A DNA stretch of 64,000 bases from Rhodococcus sp. 1168 (lineage in GTDB: Bacteria; Actinomycetota; Actinomycetes; Mycobacteriales; Mycobacteriaceae). Location: contig NZ_MKKY01000020.1 in the NCBI RefSeq assembly GCF_002091955.1, forward strand, positions 51,590 to 115,589, in the 5' to 3' direction. Positions 40,043-48,487 of the stretch are shown in pieces. Position 1 is the first letter of the stretch. Every line of letters begins with the position of its first letter. The position numbers and the translations under genes were made by a program. The notes under the pieces were generated by a model. That model saw only the letters and a list, made by a program, of their open reading frames with translations. It did not search any database and was not told the origin of the DNA.

Positions 40043-40642
40043 ATGGCACTGGTGTCCCGAGGATTCCACGGAAAGCGTCGCGGCAACGACGGCCGCACCC
40101 CACCAGGTCAGTATCTGGTCGACGACTTCCCCGTCCTGTCCGTCGGCCCGACGCCCAGGGTGGACCCGGATCGGTGGCAGTTCACCATCTCCAACGAGAT
40201 GGGCGTCAAGCATCAGTGGAGTTGGCCGCAGATGCGTGCGCTGCCGGAAGAGAAGCCGACAGTGGATATTCACTGTGTCACCAAGTGGTCGAAACTCGAC
40301 ACTCGGTGGCGCGGAGTCTCGCTCGACACGCTTCTCGACGGTATCGAGACGCAGGCCACGCACGTCATGACACACAGTCACGACGGCTATACCACCAATC
40401 TCCCACTGACCGATTTGCGCGGCGGAAAAGCTTGGCTTGCATACACGTTCGACGGTAAGCCGTTGACTCCCGAACACGGAGGTCCAGCTCGACTCCTGGT
40501 GCCGCACCTGTACTTCTGGAAGTCCGCGAAATGGATCGAGAAGTTGACGCTACTCATGCGGGACGAGCCGGGTTTCTGGGAACGCAACGGTTATCACGAC
40601 TACGGCGACCCCTGGCAGGAACAGCGATACCAAGGAGATTGA
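40043..40642 (+). CDS. Small sulfite-oxidase-family molybdopterin oxidoreductase
   Basis: Product of 199 residues with the molybdopterin-binding fold of the sulfite oxidase/YedY group, without the dimerisation or heme domains. Cys78 in DIHCVTKWS is the expected molybdenum ligand. THSHDGYTTNLPL and GGPARLLVPHLYFWKSAKWIEKL are the conserved later segments. There is no Tat signal, so it is likely cytoplasmic. GAGGAG precedes ATG 40043 by 7 nt. The flavin reductase gene follows after 7 bp and probably passes electrons to or from it. The substrate is unknown. Confidence 0.92.
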   Translation: MALVSRGFHGKRRGNDGRTPPGQYLVDDFPVLSVGPTPRVDPDRWQFTISNEMGVKHQWSWPQMRALPEEKPTVDIHCVTKWSKLDTRWRGVSLDTLLDGIETQATHVMTHSHDGYTTNLPLTDLRGGKAWLAYTFDGKPLTPEHGGPARLLVPHLYFWKSAKWIEKLTLLMRDEPGFWERNGYHDYGDPWQEQRYQGD

Positions 40643-40649
40643 GCACACC

Positions 40650-41360
40650 ATGAAGTGGCTCGTCGCGACCCTGGTCGAAAAGATTCACGAAACGAACACT
40701 GCCTGCACGCTGATCTACGACGTCGAAGGTTGGCCCGGTCACCAGCCAGGGCAGCACGTCGACGTGCGTCTCACCGCAGAGGATGGGTACAGCGCGCAAC
40801 GAAGCTATTCTCTCGCCCAGCCGAGCGACGGTGACCGAATTGCGTTGACGGTGCAGACCGTCGCCGACGGCGAGGTATCGCCCTTCCTGACGTCCATGTT
40901 GGAGATCGGTGAGCAGATCGAGTTGCGCGGGCCGATCGGCGGTTGGTTCGTCTGGAACGAGGCCCGCCCGGCACCGATCCTGCTCGTAGCGGGAGGGTCT
41001 GGCATCGTGCCGCTGATGGCGATGACGCGGGCCCGCAGTCGGAGCGCGAGAAAGACCCCGTTCCGGTTGATCTATTCGGTCAGATCTCCGGTCGACTTGA
41101 TCTACGCCCAGGAGCTCCGGTCACTGCCGGAGGGAATCGACGTCAGTTACCGCTTCACCCGTGAGGCACCGCCAGAATATGACGGCCGCGTGGGTCGACT
41201 GAGCCCTCAGGACTTGGCGTCGGACACGTGGCAGCCAGACTCCTCGTCGGATTGCTTTGTCTGCGGTCCTACCGGTTTCGTGGAGTCGACTGCCGACATG
41301 CTCGTCGAACTAGGTCACCCACCGTATCGGATCCGAACGGAACGTTTCGGTTCGAGCTGA
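40650..41360 (+). CDS. Ferredoxin-NADP reductase-like FAD/NAD(P)H oxidoreductase
   Basis: Product of 236 residues with an FAD-binding barrel (QRSYSLAQPS near residues 50-59, with the RxYS flavin motif) and an NAD(P)-binding domain (LLVAGGSGIVPLMAM near 111-125, FVCGPTGFVE near 206-215). There is no iron-sulfur domain at the C-terminus. It lies 7 bp after the sulfite-oxidase-like gene in an operon; this pairing is common in actinobacteria and suggests a two-component redox enzyme. Confidence 0.92.
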   Translation: MKWLVATLVEKIHETNTACTLIYDVEGWPGHQPGQHVDVRLTAEDGYSAQRSYSLAQPSDGDRIALTVQTVADGEVSPFLTSMLEIGEQIELRGPIGGWFVWNEARPAPILLVAGGSGIVPLMAMTRARSRSARKTPFRLIYSVRSPVDLIYAQELRSLPEGIDVSYRFTREAPPEYDGRVGRLSPQDLASDTWQPDSSSDCFVCGPTGFVESTADMLVELGHPPYRIRTERFGSS

Positions 41361-41369
41361 ACCGGTGAC

Positions 41370-41540
41370 TCACAAGCGCCGGGACATCTCGTCGCGGTAC
41401 TCGTTCACTGCTTGCTCGATCCGCTCGGCGTCCGCTTCAGAGCCGCGCCGACGTGCGTCGTCAGCTCGACTCTGCAGGGTACCGATTGCTTTTCGAAGCT
41501 CGGTGTCGGACATTACGCGGTAACTCGTTGTGTGGCTCAT
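41370..41540 (-). CDS. Small conserved-looking charged protein, 56 aa
   Basis: Short protein rich in Arg, Glu and Ala with a likely long helix (LRKAIGTLQSRADDARRRGS, then EADAERIEQAVNEYRDEM). ATG 41540 is the likely start; an in-frame ATG at 41708 runs into the intergenic space and the TetR end. It is convergent with the flavin reductase gene (9-bp gap). Function unknown. Confidence 0.6.
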   Translation of the reverse strand: MSHTTSYRVMSDTELRKAIGTLQSRADDARRRGSEADAERIEQAVNEYRDEMSRRL

Positions 41541-41593
41541 ATCACACAGTGTCCGCCCGACGCCGACCCTTAGCAAGCCTGCCCAGAGGGGCT

Positions 41594-42259
41594 CTACACG
41601 TTGGAGAATTCCTCGGACGGCACGAAACTCGACAGACTGCGCGCTGCGAACTCGCGGAAGTATCCGAGCTTGTTCGGCGGCACGAGCGACGGAAGTACGG
41701 TGTTCCACACCTTTTCCATACGGGACGGTGCACTCTCCAGTGCGGACTGAGCCTCGGACACCATCAGAACACCGGCGAGCATCTCGCAGACGAGAAGCGA
41801 AGCGTTTCCGGAGTCGAGGTGATCGGCGACGTCACCGTGTTCGATCGCCCGATCGAAGAGATGCTCGAAGATGTTTCCCCAGGTGCAGAAGACACTGCCT
41901 CGTGCGGTTTCGGATCCGTCGATCTCCATCTGTAGCCGGTACATCACTCGGACCAAAGGATCGGAGGCCGCCAACTCGAGAACGGAATACGAAATTCCGA
42001 TGACCGACTCGAGGGCAGGCGATCGGCTATCGACCAATCCTGCGCACGCAGTCGATACGCGTTCGTGACCCTCGTCGACAATGGCGCGGGCGAGTTCTTC
42101 CTTCGACGCGAAGTGGAAGTACAGTGCACCCTTCGTGACGCCTGATTGCGCGGACACCTGACTCAGTGTCGCATTCGCGTGCCCGACATCGAGAAAAAGA
42201 TCCGCTGCTGCCCGAAGCGCGGCTGCTCGTGTTGCTTCCGCTCTCAGTTGCCTAACCAT
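41594..42259 (-). CDS. TetR regulator, gamma-butyrolactone-receptor type (paralogue)
   Basis: Product of 221 residues. It begins MVRQLRAEATRAAALRAAAD and contains VTKGALYFHFASKEELARAI, the receptor-branch helix-turn-helix. The ending LGYFREFAARSL mirrors the regulator at 2578-3216. AGGGGTG precedes ATG 42259. It lies between a 56-aa gene and the GyrI-like pair, all on the minus strand. The ligand is unknown, and no butyrolactone synthase is in the window. Confidence 0.9.
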   Translation of the reverse strand: MVRQLRAEATRAAALRAAADLFLDVGHANATLSQVSAQSGVTKGALYFHFASKEELARAIVDEGHERVSTACAGLVDSRSPALESVIGISYSVLELAASDPLVRVMYRLQMEIDGSETARGSVFCTWGNIFEHLFDRAIEHGDVADHLDSGNASLLVCEMLAGVLMVSEAQSALESAPSRMEKVWNTVLPSLVPPNKLGYFREFAARSLSSFVPSEEFSNV

Positions 42260-42438
42260 GATCGTTCACCCCTGCCCAGTTGCCTACATGACACCTACGC
42301 TGTCCAGCGTGGACATCCGAGTCACAAGGAATCCGTAGTCTCGAACTCACTGAACCCGTACTCGCAGGGTAATGATAACCACAAACTAGGTTCGAAATGT
42401 GATTTAAGGTGCCCCAATGCGGCGAACACCTCACGGAA

Positions 42439-42873
42439 TCAGATAACAACGGAGACAAAGAGTTCCACTTCGCCGGACTGTGTAACGACTTCGACATCTT
42501 CTTTGTATGCCCGGAATAGCGTGCCGGATTCAGTTGCCTCATCGACCTGGGCCCAGACATCGTCGATGGGATCGCGAAGATTACCGCTCGGTACGAACTT
42601 TGCGAATACTCCGCTCGGGACTTGCAAGAACACGTCACCCACAGGTACATCACTCGGTGACGAATACGGTAGACCGATCAGCACGTTGTAGTCACCGAAC
42701 TCGTCGGGAACGAAGACAGTACTGACAGCAACAGGATCGGTCGATCTGTCTCGAATGCGTTCTCGCAGAAAGCGAAACAGCTCGCTACCGCTGGATTCGG
42801 AACCCAGAACGGCAAGCGGGGCTACCAACCCTCCGAACACCTCGGCACCTCGCGCGGTCACGCTGTGCGTCAT
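42439..42873 (-). CDS. GyrI-like / AraC effector-binding-domain protein (second of pair)
   Basis: Stand-alone effector-binding domain of 144 residues. The C-terminal pattern (PSGVFAKFVPSGNLRDPIDDVWAQVDEA, then EVELFVSVV) matches its neighbour at 42870-43325 (AKYAKFSAVGYFPDVMTRLWKQIDHA, then KIDLYLPIA) and the integron-associated effector-binding family. There is no DNA-binding domain. ATG 42873 overlaps the upstream stop (ATGA), so the two are translationally coupled. A longer in-frame reading to 43113 lies inside the neighbour gene. Confidence 0.8.
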   Translation of the reverse strand: MTHSVTARGAEVFGGLVAPLAVLGSESSGSELFRFLRERIRDRSTDPVAVSTVFVPDEFGDYNVLIGLPYSSPSDVPVGDVFLQVPSGVFAKFVPSGNLRDPIDDVWAQVDEATESGTLFRAYKEDVEVVTQSGEVELFVSVVI

Positions 42874-43325
42874 GCCGACTGTCCGGGAGACGCGATCGGC
42901 AAATACAGATCGATTTTGTACGCGTGTGGATAGCATTCGTAGTCGGCAGTGAACAACCGCTTGATCTCGCCCTGATCTTCCGCATGGTCGATCTGTTTCC
43001 ACAACCGCGTCATAACGTCGGGGAAATAGCCCACCGCGGAGAATTTCGCATATTTGGCGCGTGGCACCCTGGCTACGAGATGCCCCCGGGCCACGTGACT
43101 CAAAGAAGAACATCGATAACCGACTATTTGGGTGTTATAGGAACCGATACCGGGCGCAAAGTCGGTATAAATGGATGCGAGCGGACCGGAGATTTCCTGC
43201 TTGAGTACAGAAGACCACGCACGATTCAGAGCGGGATCGTTCAACCTTCCCAACGCCCGCTTGGGGCTACGTACAGGAAGACCTGCAACCCAAGTTTCCT
43301 CGAGGTCGACAATCTCGAAAGTCAT
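42870..43325 (-). CDS. GyrI-like / AraC effector-binding-domain protein (first of pair)
   Basis: Stand-alone GyrI-like domain of 151 residues starting MTFEIVDLEETWVAGLPVRSP. Middle segments (SIYTDFAPGIGSYNTQIVGY) and the ending YPHAYKIDLYLPIAS fit the small-molecule-binding domain found in BmrR, Rob and Cass2. GGAG lies 5 nt before ATG 43325. It is the promoter-proximal gene of a two-gene unit. Such proteins bind hydrophobic cations or drugs or hydrolyse small molecules; no ligand can be assigned. Confidence 0.82.
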   Translation of the reverse strand: MTFEIVDLEETWVAGLPVRSPKRALGRLNDPALNRAWSSVLKQEISGPLASIYTDFAPGIGSYNTQIVGYRCSSLSHVARGHLVARVPRAKYAKFSAVGYFPDVMTRLWKQIDHAEDQGEIKRLFTADYECYPHAYKIDLYLPIASPGQSA

Positions 43326-43540
43326 TCATTCTCCACATAGCTCAGCGCGCACGTTCGAGACTGCTGGGACGGGCTGACGTTTCCCGGTAGACGTCGACAA
43401 CCGACTTTGATCTCATCTTGTCAGCAAGACTACCGGTCGGAGACCCCTTTTTTGACACGACGCTCACCTGTCACTCGAAGGCAGCACCGCGGGAGCGGAC
43501 CGAAGGCTCCGCAGTCCGGTGCCCAAATTGTGCCCAAAGC

Positions 43541-43579
43541 AAAAAAGGACCCCACCCGAGAAGCTCGGAATGGGGCCTG
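43541..43579 (-). terminator. Terminator of tRNA-Ala
   Basis: On the minus strand a stem runs AGGCCCCAT with GTGGGGTCCT (one bulge), capped by the perfect inner hairpin CCGAG-CTT-CTCGG. It is followed directly by TTTTTT, 17 nt after the mature tRNA end. Confidence 0.8.
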
Positions 43580-43596
43580 GCCTGCGATTTCAAGGG

Positions 43597-43669
43597 TGGA
43601 GCTGAGGGGAATCGAACCCCTGACCTTCTCGATGCGAACGAGACGCGCTACCAACTGCGCCACAGCCCC
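43597..43669 (-). tRNA. tRNA-Ala (anticodon CGC)
   Basis: A 73-nt cloverleaf on the minus strand. Acceptor GGGGCTG pairs with CAGCTCC (one G-U), with discriminator A. Anticodon arm TCTCG-TTCGCAT-CGAGA gives CGC (reads GCG). T-arm AGGGG-TTCGATT-CCCCT. CCA is not fully encoded (ACC follows). It has its own terminator downstream. Confidence 0.96.
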
Positions 43670-43729
43670 TGATGCAACGTTTATCACTGCTGGGCAAACC
43701 CTATCAAAGGGATCGGAAACCGCTGAACC

Positions 43730-44521
43730 TCAGGCCCCTGATGCCCGCCGCACGCCATGGCTCTCGCGCGCCGACTGCTGAAATGGCTCGTCGTAGCGAT
43801 CGAGATACTCGAACTCCGGGTCCTCGTCGTCGATTTCGAGTACTACAGCGCCGGGTCGACGCAGTCGCTGCGGAACGAGCCGGAGCTCTTCGTCGGTGCG
43901 TGATTCCACACCGAGGCGTGAGCGACCCGCTCGGGTCATCCGCCGCCGTCGGATCTCTTGCTCTATCTGGACCTGCCGACGCAGGTAGGCGAGGTATCCA
44001 GCGAGGGCTGCGACCGAAAGGGCGCACGCCCACCACAGCATCGGCGTCATGATGAGTGCGAGCGCGCCAGTGGCGATGATGGCAAAGACCAACCCGAGTA
44101 CGGCACGCTGCCGGAAGGAGTATCGAGCGGCGCTTGCAATCGCATCGGCTTCGGCGTCGAAGCCGCCGCGTCCTCGACGGCTGGGAACGTAGGCACGTTC
44201 GACGTCGCGTGTGTCGATTTCTTCGGTTTCTGCGTGAGTGTCCATCGGGTCCTCCGCGTCGGTGCTTGGTGCGTTACGTCCGAAGACGACGCCGGCGGGT
44301 GCCGATGTGCGCTCGTCGTACTCGGGTCGCCAGTCGGGGTCGCTTGCGTGTCCGGCGGCAGGTCCCCGTTGGGGCCTCGAGGTTCCGCCGCGGTGCAGGA
44401 CGCGGGTCGCGAGGGCGACATCGGACGTCTGCATGATGCGTGGGCGCTTACTCATCATCATCGGCAGCAGGACGAACACCCAGATTGCGACAAGACCGAT
44501 CCAGATGATCGAGTTGGGCAT
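43730..44521 (-). CDS. GlpR/SepX-type divisome membrane protein (Rv0996 family)
   Basis: Membrane protein of 263 residues. It has an N-terminal helix (residues 4-22), a long charged linker with acidic segments, and two close helices at about 140-157 and 161-180. A basic/acidic C-terminal tail follows, ending near LDRYDEPFQQ. The layout, length and position downstream of the moeA paralogue and rimJ match Rv0996, named GlpR in Corynebacterium (membrane receptor for the gephyrin-like Glp) and SepX in Streptomyces. The proposed role is anchoring the FtsZ-linked divisome; here this rests on family and position. ATG 44521. Confidence 0.85.
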   Translation of the reverse strand: MPNSIIWIGLVAIWVFVLLPMMMSKRPRIMQTSDVALATRVLHRGGTSRPQRGPAAGHASDPDWRPEYDERTSAPAGVVFGRNAPSTDAEDPMDTHAETEEIDTRDVERAYVPSRRGRGGFDAEADAIASAARYSFRQRAVLGLVFAIIATGALALIMTPMLWWACALSVAALAGYLAYLRRQVQIEQEIRRRRMTRAGRSRLGVESRTDEELRLVPQRLRRPGAVVLEIDDEDPEFEYLDRYDEPFQQSARESHGVRRASGA

Positions 44522-44672
44522 ATCGGCGTTCTCCTCTCATGCCTGTTGGGTCCGACATCTACGACGTCTTCAGGCTATGCGGAAGTTGCTGCCGCACCTC
44601 GCCGACGCGCCGACACCAGATTACACACAGGCAACTCCAGTCACATCCGTCACGAGTGGACACGTCCTGGTT

Positions 44673-45320
44673 CTATGCCCAAGCCGCCCGTCCGGTACGC
44701 ACCAGACGGTCTGCGACGGACCCCTGAACCTCGTTGGAAGTCAGCGCCACCAGTAGGTGATCGCGCCATCGTCCATCGACGTCGAGGTAGTCCCTCAGGA
44801 GTCCTTCTTCACGGAACCCGACGTTTCGTAGTACAGCCTGGCTCGGAAGATTCTCCGGCCGCACTGTCGCTTCGACACGATGGAGTCCGAGCGGACCGAA
44901 GCAATGATCGAGACTTATGGCCAACGCTGCAGTGGCGACGCCGCGACCATTGACGTCCTTGGCCACCCAGTACCCGATCCATGCAGATTTAAGCGCACCG
45001 CGAATAATGTTGCCGACAGTAATTTGTCCACAGAATTCACCGTCGACCTCGATGGCCATCGGCAGCATGTGGCCCTTACGTGCTTCGGACTTGAGACCGG
45101 TGCACAAGGCGGGCCATGACGAAATGTGGTGTCGCGCGGCCCACGAGCCCTCACCTGTCGGTTCCCAGGGCTCGAGGTGGTCGCGATCGCGGAGCCGGAG
45201 CCGACTCCAGGGGCCCGCATCCCGGAGCTTCACAGGGCGGAGGGTGACGTTACCCCCGGCCACAGTCAGAGGTCCCAGTTTCGCCGGCCAACCTGGGTGG
45301 CTCGACCACGTGCGCGGCAT
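44673..45320 (-). CDS. rimJ: GNAT acetyltransferase, RimJ/RimL type
   Basis: Protein N-acetyltransferase family member of 215 residues. VTLRPVKLRDAGPWSRLRLRDRDHLEPWEP opens the domain. IGYWVAKDVNGRGVATAALAIS is the acetyl-CoA loop, and HRVEATVRPENLPSQAVLRNVGFREEGLLRDYL is the C-terminal core. It corresponds to Rv0995. It sits between glp and glpR in the same operon direction (52-bp and 151-bp gaps). Whether it modifies the division proteins or ribosomal protein S5 is not known. Confidence 0.92.
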   Translation of the reverse strand: MPRTWSSHPGWPAKLGPLTVAGGNVTLRPVKLRDAGPWSRLRLRDRDHLEPWEPTGEGSWAARHHISSWPALCTGLKSEARKGHMLPMAIEVDGEFCGQITVGNIIRGALKSAWIGYWVAKDVNGRGVATAALAISLDHCFGPLGLHRVEATVRPENLPSQAVLRNVGFREEGLLRDYLDVDGRWRDHLLVALTSNEVQGSVADRLVRTGRAAWA

Positions 45321-45372
45321 CTGTCGACATTAGCGCCTCCGGCGGGGACACTGCACCATCCCCGCGGAGTGG

Positions 45373-46632
45373 CTACCCCCGCTGGGCGAGGAAAGCTACG
45401 TCGACTTCTTCACCCGTTCTGATTTCGGTGACATTCGGCTCGATGACTACGAGACAGTTGGCCTCGGCAAGAGTGGCGAGCAGGTGAGAGGAGGATCCGG
45501 GGGCGCCACCGAGCGCCTGTACGAGGTACTCACCGGAGCCTTCGTCACGCATCAGCTGACCGCGCAGAAAACCTTTGCGGTCCTCGATGGAGGTGATCGG
45601 CGCGACCGTTCGCGCAGTCACGATGCGACGCATCGGCTGGCGACGTCCGAGCGCGATGCGGATCAACGGCCGAACCATGATCTCGAACACCACCAGTGCA
45701 CTGACCGGGTTGGCTGGAAGCAGAAACGTCGGTACTTCGTCGCGGCCCAGTTGTCCGAAACCCTGTACCGAACCTGGATGCATCGCGACGCGTTCGACTT
45801 CGAGATCGCCGAGGTCCGACAATGCCTCCCGGACACTGTCGGAGGCACCGCCACCGACGGCGCCGGCAATGACGACGATCTCGGAGCGAATGAGTTGGCC
45901 TTCGACGACTTCACGTAACCGTTTAGGGTCACCGCTGACGATTCCGACGCGGTTGACGTCTGCGCCCGCATCACGTGCCGCGGCCGCGAGGGCATAGGAG
46001 TTGACGTCGTAGACCTGGCCGGGTCCCGGGGTTCTATCGGTGTCGACGAGTTCTCCGCCCACGGAAATGACCGACAGGCGCGGGCGCGGATGGACCAGCA
46101 CCTTGTCACGCCCGACTGCAGCGAGCAGACCGACCTGAGCTGCGCCGATGATGGTGCCTGCCCGCACGGCAACGTCACCCGGTTGTACGTCGTCCCCGAT
46201 TTTCCGGACGTATTCGCCCGAGCGCACCGGTCGATAGACCTGCACTCGCGCCCGTCCTCCATCGGTCCGGTCCAGCGGGAGTACCGCGTCGGCGAGCGTC
46301 GGGAGCGGTGCACCGGTATCCACCCGAACAGCCTGCCGCGGTTGCAACCGAATGGGTTGCCGTGAGCCGGCGGTGACCTCGCCGACCACAGGCAGCGACA
46401 ATTCGATCCGCTCGTCGTCCTCGTTGCGCAAGTCGGTTCCGGCGGATGCGACATCGACGCTGCGCACCGCGTAACCGTCGATGGCTGCTTGGTCGAAGCC
46501 TGGCAGTGGACGCTCGGTGACCACTTCCTCGGCGCACAACAAGCCCTGCGCTTCCGAGATCGCCACTCGGACAGGCCGTGGAGCGACCGCCGCAGCGGTC
46601 ACTCTGGTCTGCTGATCTTCAACCGAGCGCAT
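45373..46632 (-). CDS. glp: Gephyrin-like molybdotransferase Glp (MoeA paralogue)
   Basis: MoeA/gephyrin fold protein of 419 residues (Rv0994 position). GFDQAAIDGYAV near the start, AGTIIGAAQVGLLAAVG, and PRLSVISVGGELVD are family segments. Where typical MoeA has an SGGVSxGDYD loop, this one reads AGAVGGGASDSV; the later PGNPVSA motif is PANPVSA. These changes suggest weakened or altered molybdate-insertion chemistry. In Corynebacterium, Glp binds FtsZ and GlpR during division; the operon galU-glp-rimJ-glpR here supports that assignment. A role in molybdenum cofactor synthesis is not excluded. Confidence 0.88.
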   Translation of the reverse strand: MRSVEDQQTRVTAAAVAPRPVRVAISEAQGLLCAEEVVTERPLPGFDQAAIDGYAVRSVDVASAGTDLRNEDDERIELSLPVVGEVTAGSRQPIRLQPRQAVRVDTGAPLPTLADAVLPLDRTDGGRARVQVYRPVRSGEYVRKIGDDVQPGDVAVRAGTIIGAAQVGLLAAVGRDKVLVHPRPRLSVISVGGELVDTDRTPGPGQVYDVNSYALAAAARDAGADVNRVGIVSGDPKRLREVVEGQLIRSEIVVIAGAVGGGASDSVREALSDLGDLEVERVAMHPGSVQGFGQLGRDEVPTFLLPANPVSALVVFEIMVRPLIRIALGRRQPMRRIVTARTVAPITSIEDRKGFLRGQLMRDEGSGEYLVQALGGAPGSSSHLLATLAEANCLVVIEPNVTEIRTGEEVDVAFLAQRG

Positions 46633-46663
46633 CTGGCCCCTTCTCTATCTCTGTACTACGGGC

Positions 46664-47626
46664 CTATTCATACGTGGTGAGTTGCGGCGCCCAATCGTCA
46701 CTCAGTCGTTCGGTCAGCCATTCACGCAACGACGGACCGTAATCATCGCGTTCGAGTGCAAAGTCAACCGCAGCGCGTAGGTATCCCCCGGGATTTCCGA
46801 GGTCGTGTCGGGAACCGCGATGTACGACGACGTGAACCGGATGACCCTCATCGATCAACAATGCGATGGCGTCGGTGAGCTGAATCTCGCCACCAGCGCC
46901 AGGCTCGATGCGTCGCAAGGCGTCGAAAATCGCTCGATCGAGCAGATAGCGGCCTGCCGCGGCGAACAGTGACGGAGCATCTTCACGCTTGGGCTTCTCG
47001 ACCATGCCGGTGACCTTGAGGACATTCGGGTTCACCGCATCAGGGACGGTTTCGACGGAGAAGACTCCGTAGGAGGAGACGTCTTCTTCGGGTACTTCGA
47101 AGGCACACAGCACGGTGCCGCCACGCTTGGCCCGCACCCGGGACATCACGTCGAGCACACCCCGGGGAAGAACAAGGTCGTCGGGCAGCAGGACTGCCAC
47201 GGCGTCTTCATCGTCGTCGAGCACTTCCTCGGCACATGCGACGGCATGTCCGAGCCCGAGCGGCTCGGACTGCACAACGGATTGGACATCGAGCAGCGAG
47301 GGAGCAACGCGGACCTTCGCGAGCATCTTCAACTTGCCGCTCTTCTCGAGCTTCGTCTCGAGAACGAGATCCTCGACGAAGTGCGCGACGACACCGTCCT
47401 TGCCCGGCGAGGTGACGATCACGAGACGCTCGGCACCGGAATCGGCCGCTTCACCTGCAACGAGTTCGATTCCTGGCGTGTCGACGACCGGAAGCAGTTC
47501 CTTGGGAACGGTTTTGGTGGCAGGCAAGAAGCGTGTCCCCATGCCGGCGGCCGGAACGATCGCTGTCCGAAAGTGCCCTTGATGCCCGACATGCGTTGTC
47601 GGAGCGTCTGCTGCGGCTTCTGTCAT
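46664..47626 (-). CDS. galU: UTP-glucose-1-phosphate uridylyltransferase
   Basis: Makes UDP-glucose for glycogen, trehalose and cell-wall glycans. About 320 residues from ATG 47626 (AAGGTGG upstream). The nucleotide-binding motif AIVPAAGMGTRFLPATKTVPKELLPV is near residues 21-46. DAVAVLLPDDLV and GMVEKPKREDAPS follow, and the C-terminus has GGEIQLTDAIALLI. It is the first gene of the galU-glp-rimJ-glpR run and divergent from the cyclo-ligase gene. Confidence 0.96.
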   Translation of the reverse strand: MTEAAADAPTTHVGHQGHFRTAIVPAAGMGTRFLPATKTVPKELLPVVDTPGIELVAGEAADSGAERLVIVTSPGKDGVVAHFVEDLVLETKLEKSGKLKMLAKVRVAPSLLDVQSVVQSEPLGLGHAVACAEEVLDDDEDAVAVLLPDDLVLPRGVLDVMSRVRAKRGGTVLCAFEVPEEDVSSYGVFSVETVPDAVNPNVLKVTGMVEKPKREDAPSLFAAAGRYLLDRAIFDALRRIEPGAGGEIQLTDAIALLIDEGHPVHVVVHRGSRHDLGNPGGYLRAAVDFALERDDYGPSLREWLTERLSDDWAPQLTTYE

Positions 47627-47736
47627 GCTGCCCACCTTATCCATGGTCACCGCGGATCTCGCTCCGCGCCTGCCGACTGTTCCCGAGGTGCCTAAGCTCG
47701 ACCCATGCTGCTAGAGACGATGCTGCTGGCAATGCT

Positions 47737-48315
47737 GTGAAACCGATCTCCAAGAAGGAGTGGCGCCTACGCGTCCTCGCGTCTCGTCGGGCCTCGAGTG
47801 CGCTCACACATGAAGACGAGTCGCTGAAACTCTGTCATGCCGCAGCCGAAACGGTGTGTGACGCGTCCGTTGTTGCGGCATATATCCCGGTAGGAAGCGA
47901 ACCAGGGTCGCTCGACATGCTCGACGCGCTTGCCCTTCGATCCGCGGTCGTACTGGTTCCTGTGGCCAGGGAGCCAGGGCCGTTGCAGTGGGCGGAGTAC
48001 ACAGGGCGCGAGAACTTGAAGGCTGCTTCCTACGGCTTGTCCGAACCGACCGGACCGCTGTTGCCTCCCGCGCGAGTCGCTACGTGCGATGTGGTGTTCG
48101 TGCCTGCGTTGGCCGTCGATCGGCGCGGAGTCAGGTTGGGTCGGGGCGCCGGTTTCTATGATCGAACACTCGATCTGGTGCCTCCGGGAATCCCTGTCGT
48201 TGCTGTCGTTCGCGACTCGGAATTGGTTGACGAACTTCCCGAGGAACCGCATGATCGACGCGCGTCCCATGCCCTGACGCCTTCCGGCGGTCTCATTGCC
48301 TTGAATTGGGAATAG
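47737..48315 (+). CDS. 5-formyltetrahydrofolate cyclo-ligase family protein
   Basis: ATP-dependent enzyme that converts 5-formyl-THF to 5,10-methenyl-THF (Rv0992c counterpart). The 192 residues from GTG 47737 show KPISKKEWRLRVLASRRASS, VAAYIPVGSEPGSLDML, VFVPALAVDRRGVRLGRGAGFYDRTL (the phosphate-binding glycine loop) and a C-terminal acidic/HALTPSGG stretch. Longer in-frame readings overlap galU. The Ruc-type gene follows after 172 bp holding a CIRCE-like element. Confidence 0.93.
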   Translation: MKPISKKEWRLRVLASRRASSALTHEDESLKLCHAAAETVCDASVVAAYIPVGSEPGSLDMLDALALRSAVVLVPVAREPGPLQWAEYTGRENLKAASYGLSEPTGPLLPPARVATCDVVFVPALAVDRRGVRLGRGAGFYDRTLDLVPPGIPVVAVVRDSELVDELPEEPHDRRASHALTPSGGLIALNWE

Positions 48316-48332
48316 CTGCCTGAATGGCAGCG

Positions 48333-48359
48333 TTGGCAGTCATGACTGTAGAGTGCTAA
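48333..48359 (+). promoter_or_regulatory. CIRCE-like element (HrcA operator) upstream of the Ruc gene
   Basis: TTGGCAGTC at 48333-48341 and GAGTGCTAA at 48351-48359 are separated by exactly 9 bp. The CIRCE consensus is TTAGCACTC-N9-GAGTGCTAA. The right arm is perfect; the left arm has two changes (positions 3 and 7). It lies 128 bp before the ATG at 48488, in the spacer after the cyclo-ligase gene. Confidence 0.8.
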
Positions 48360-48487
48360 TGCTCTCTCCTACTCGGAGAAGTTCCAGCAGTTTTTTCGGC
48401 ACACCAGTGGTCTCGACCGAGCAATGGCGAAATCTCCATGGTGACCAGTCGACCAGTTGACCAGTGGACCAGCGCGGAGGAACATCG

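Noticed and set aside
43500..43669. tRNA-Ala as a phage or island attachment site (repeated GTGCCCAAA nearby)
   Set aside because: No integrase and no second copy of the tRNA 3' end are in the window. The repeated GTGCCCAAA at 43520-43539 is too short to be evidence.
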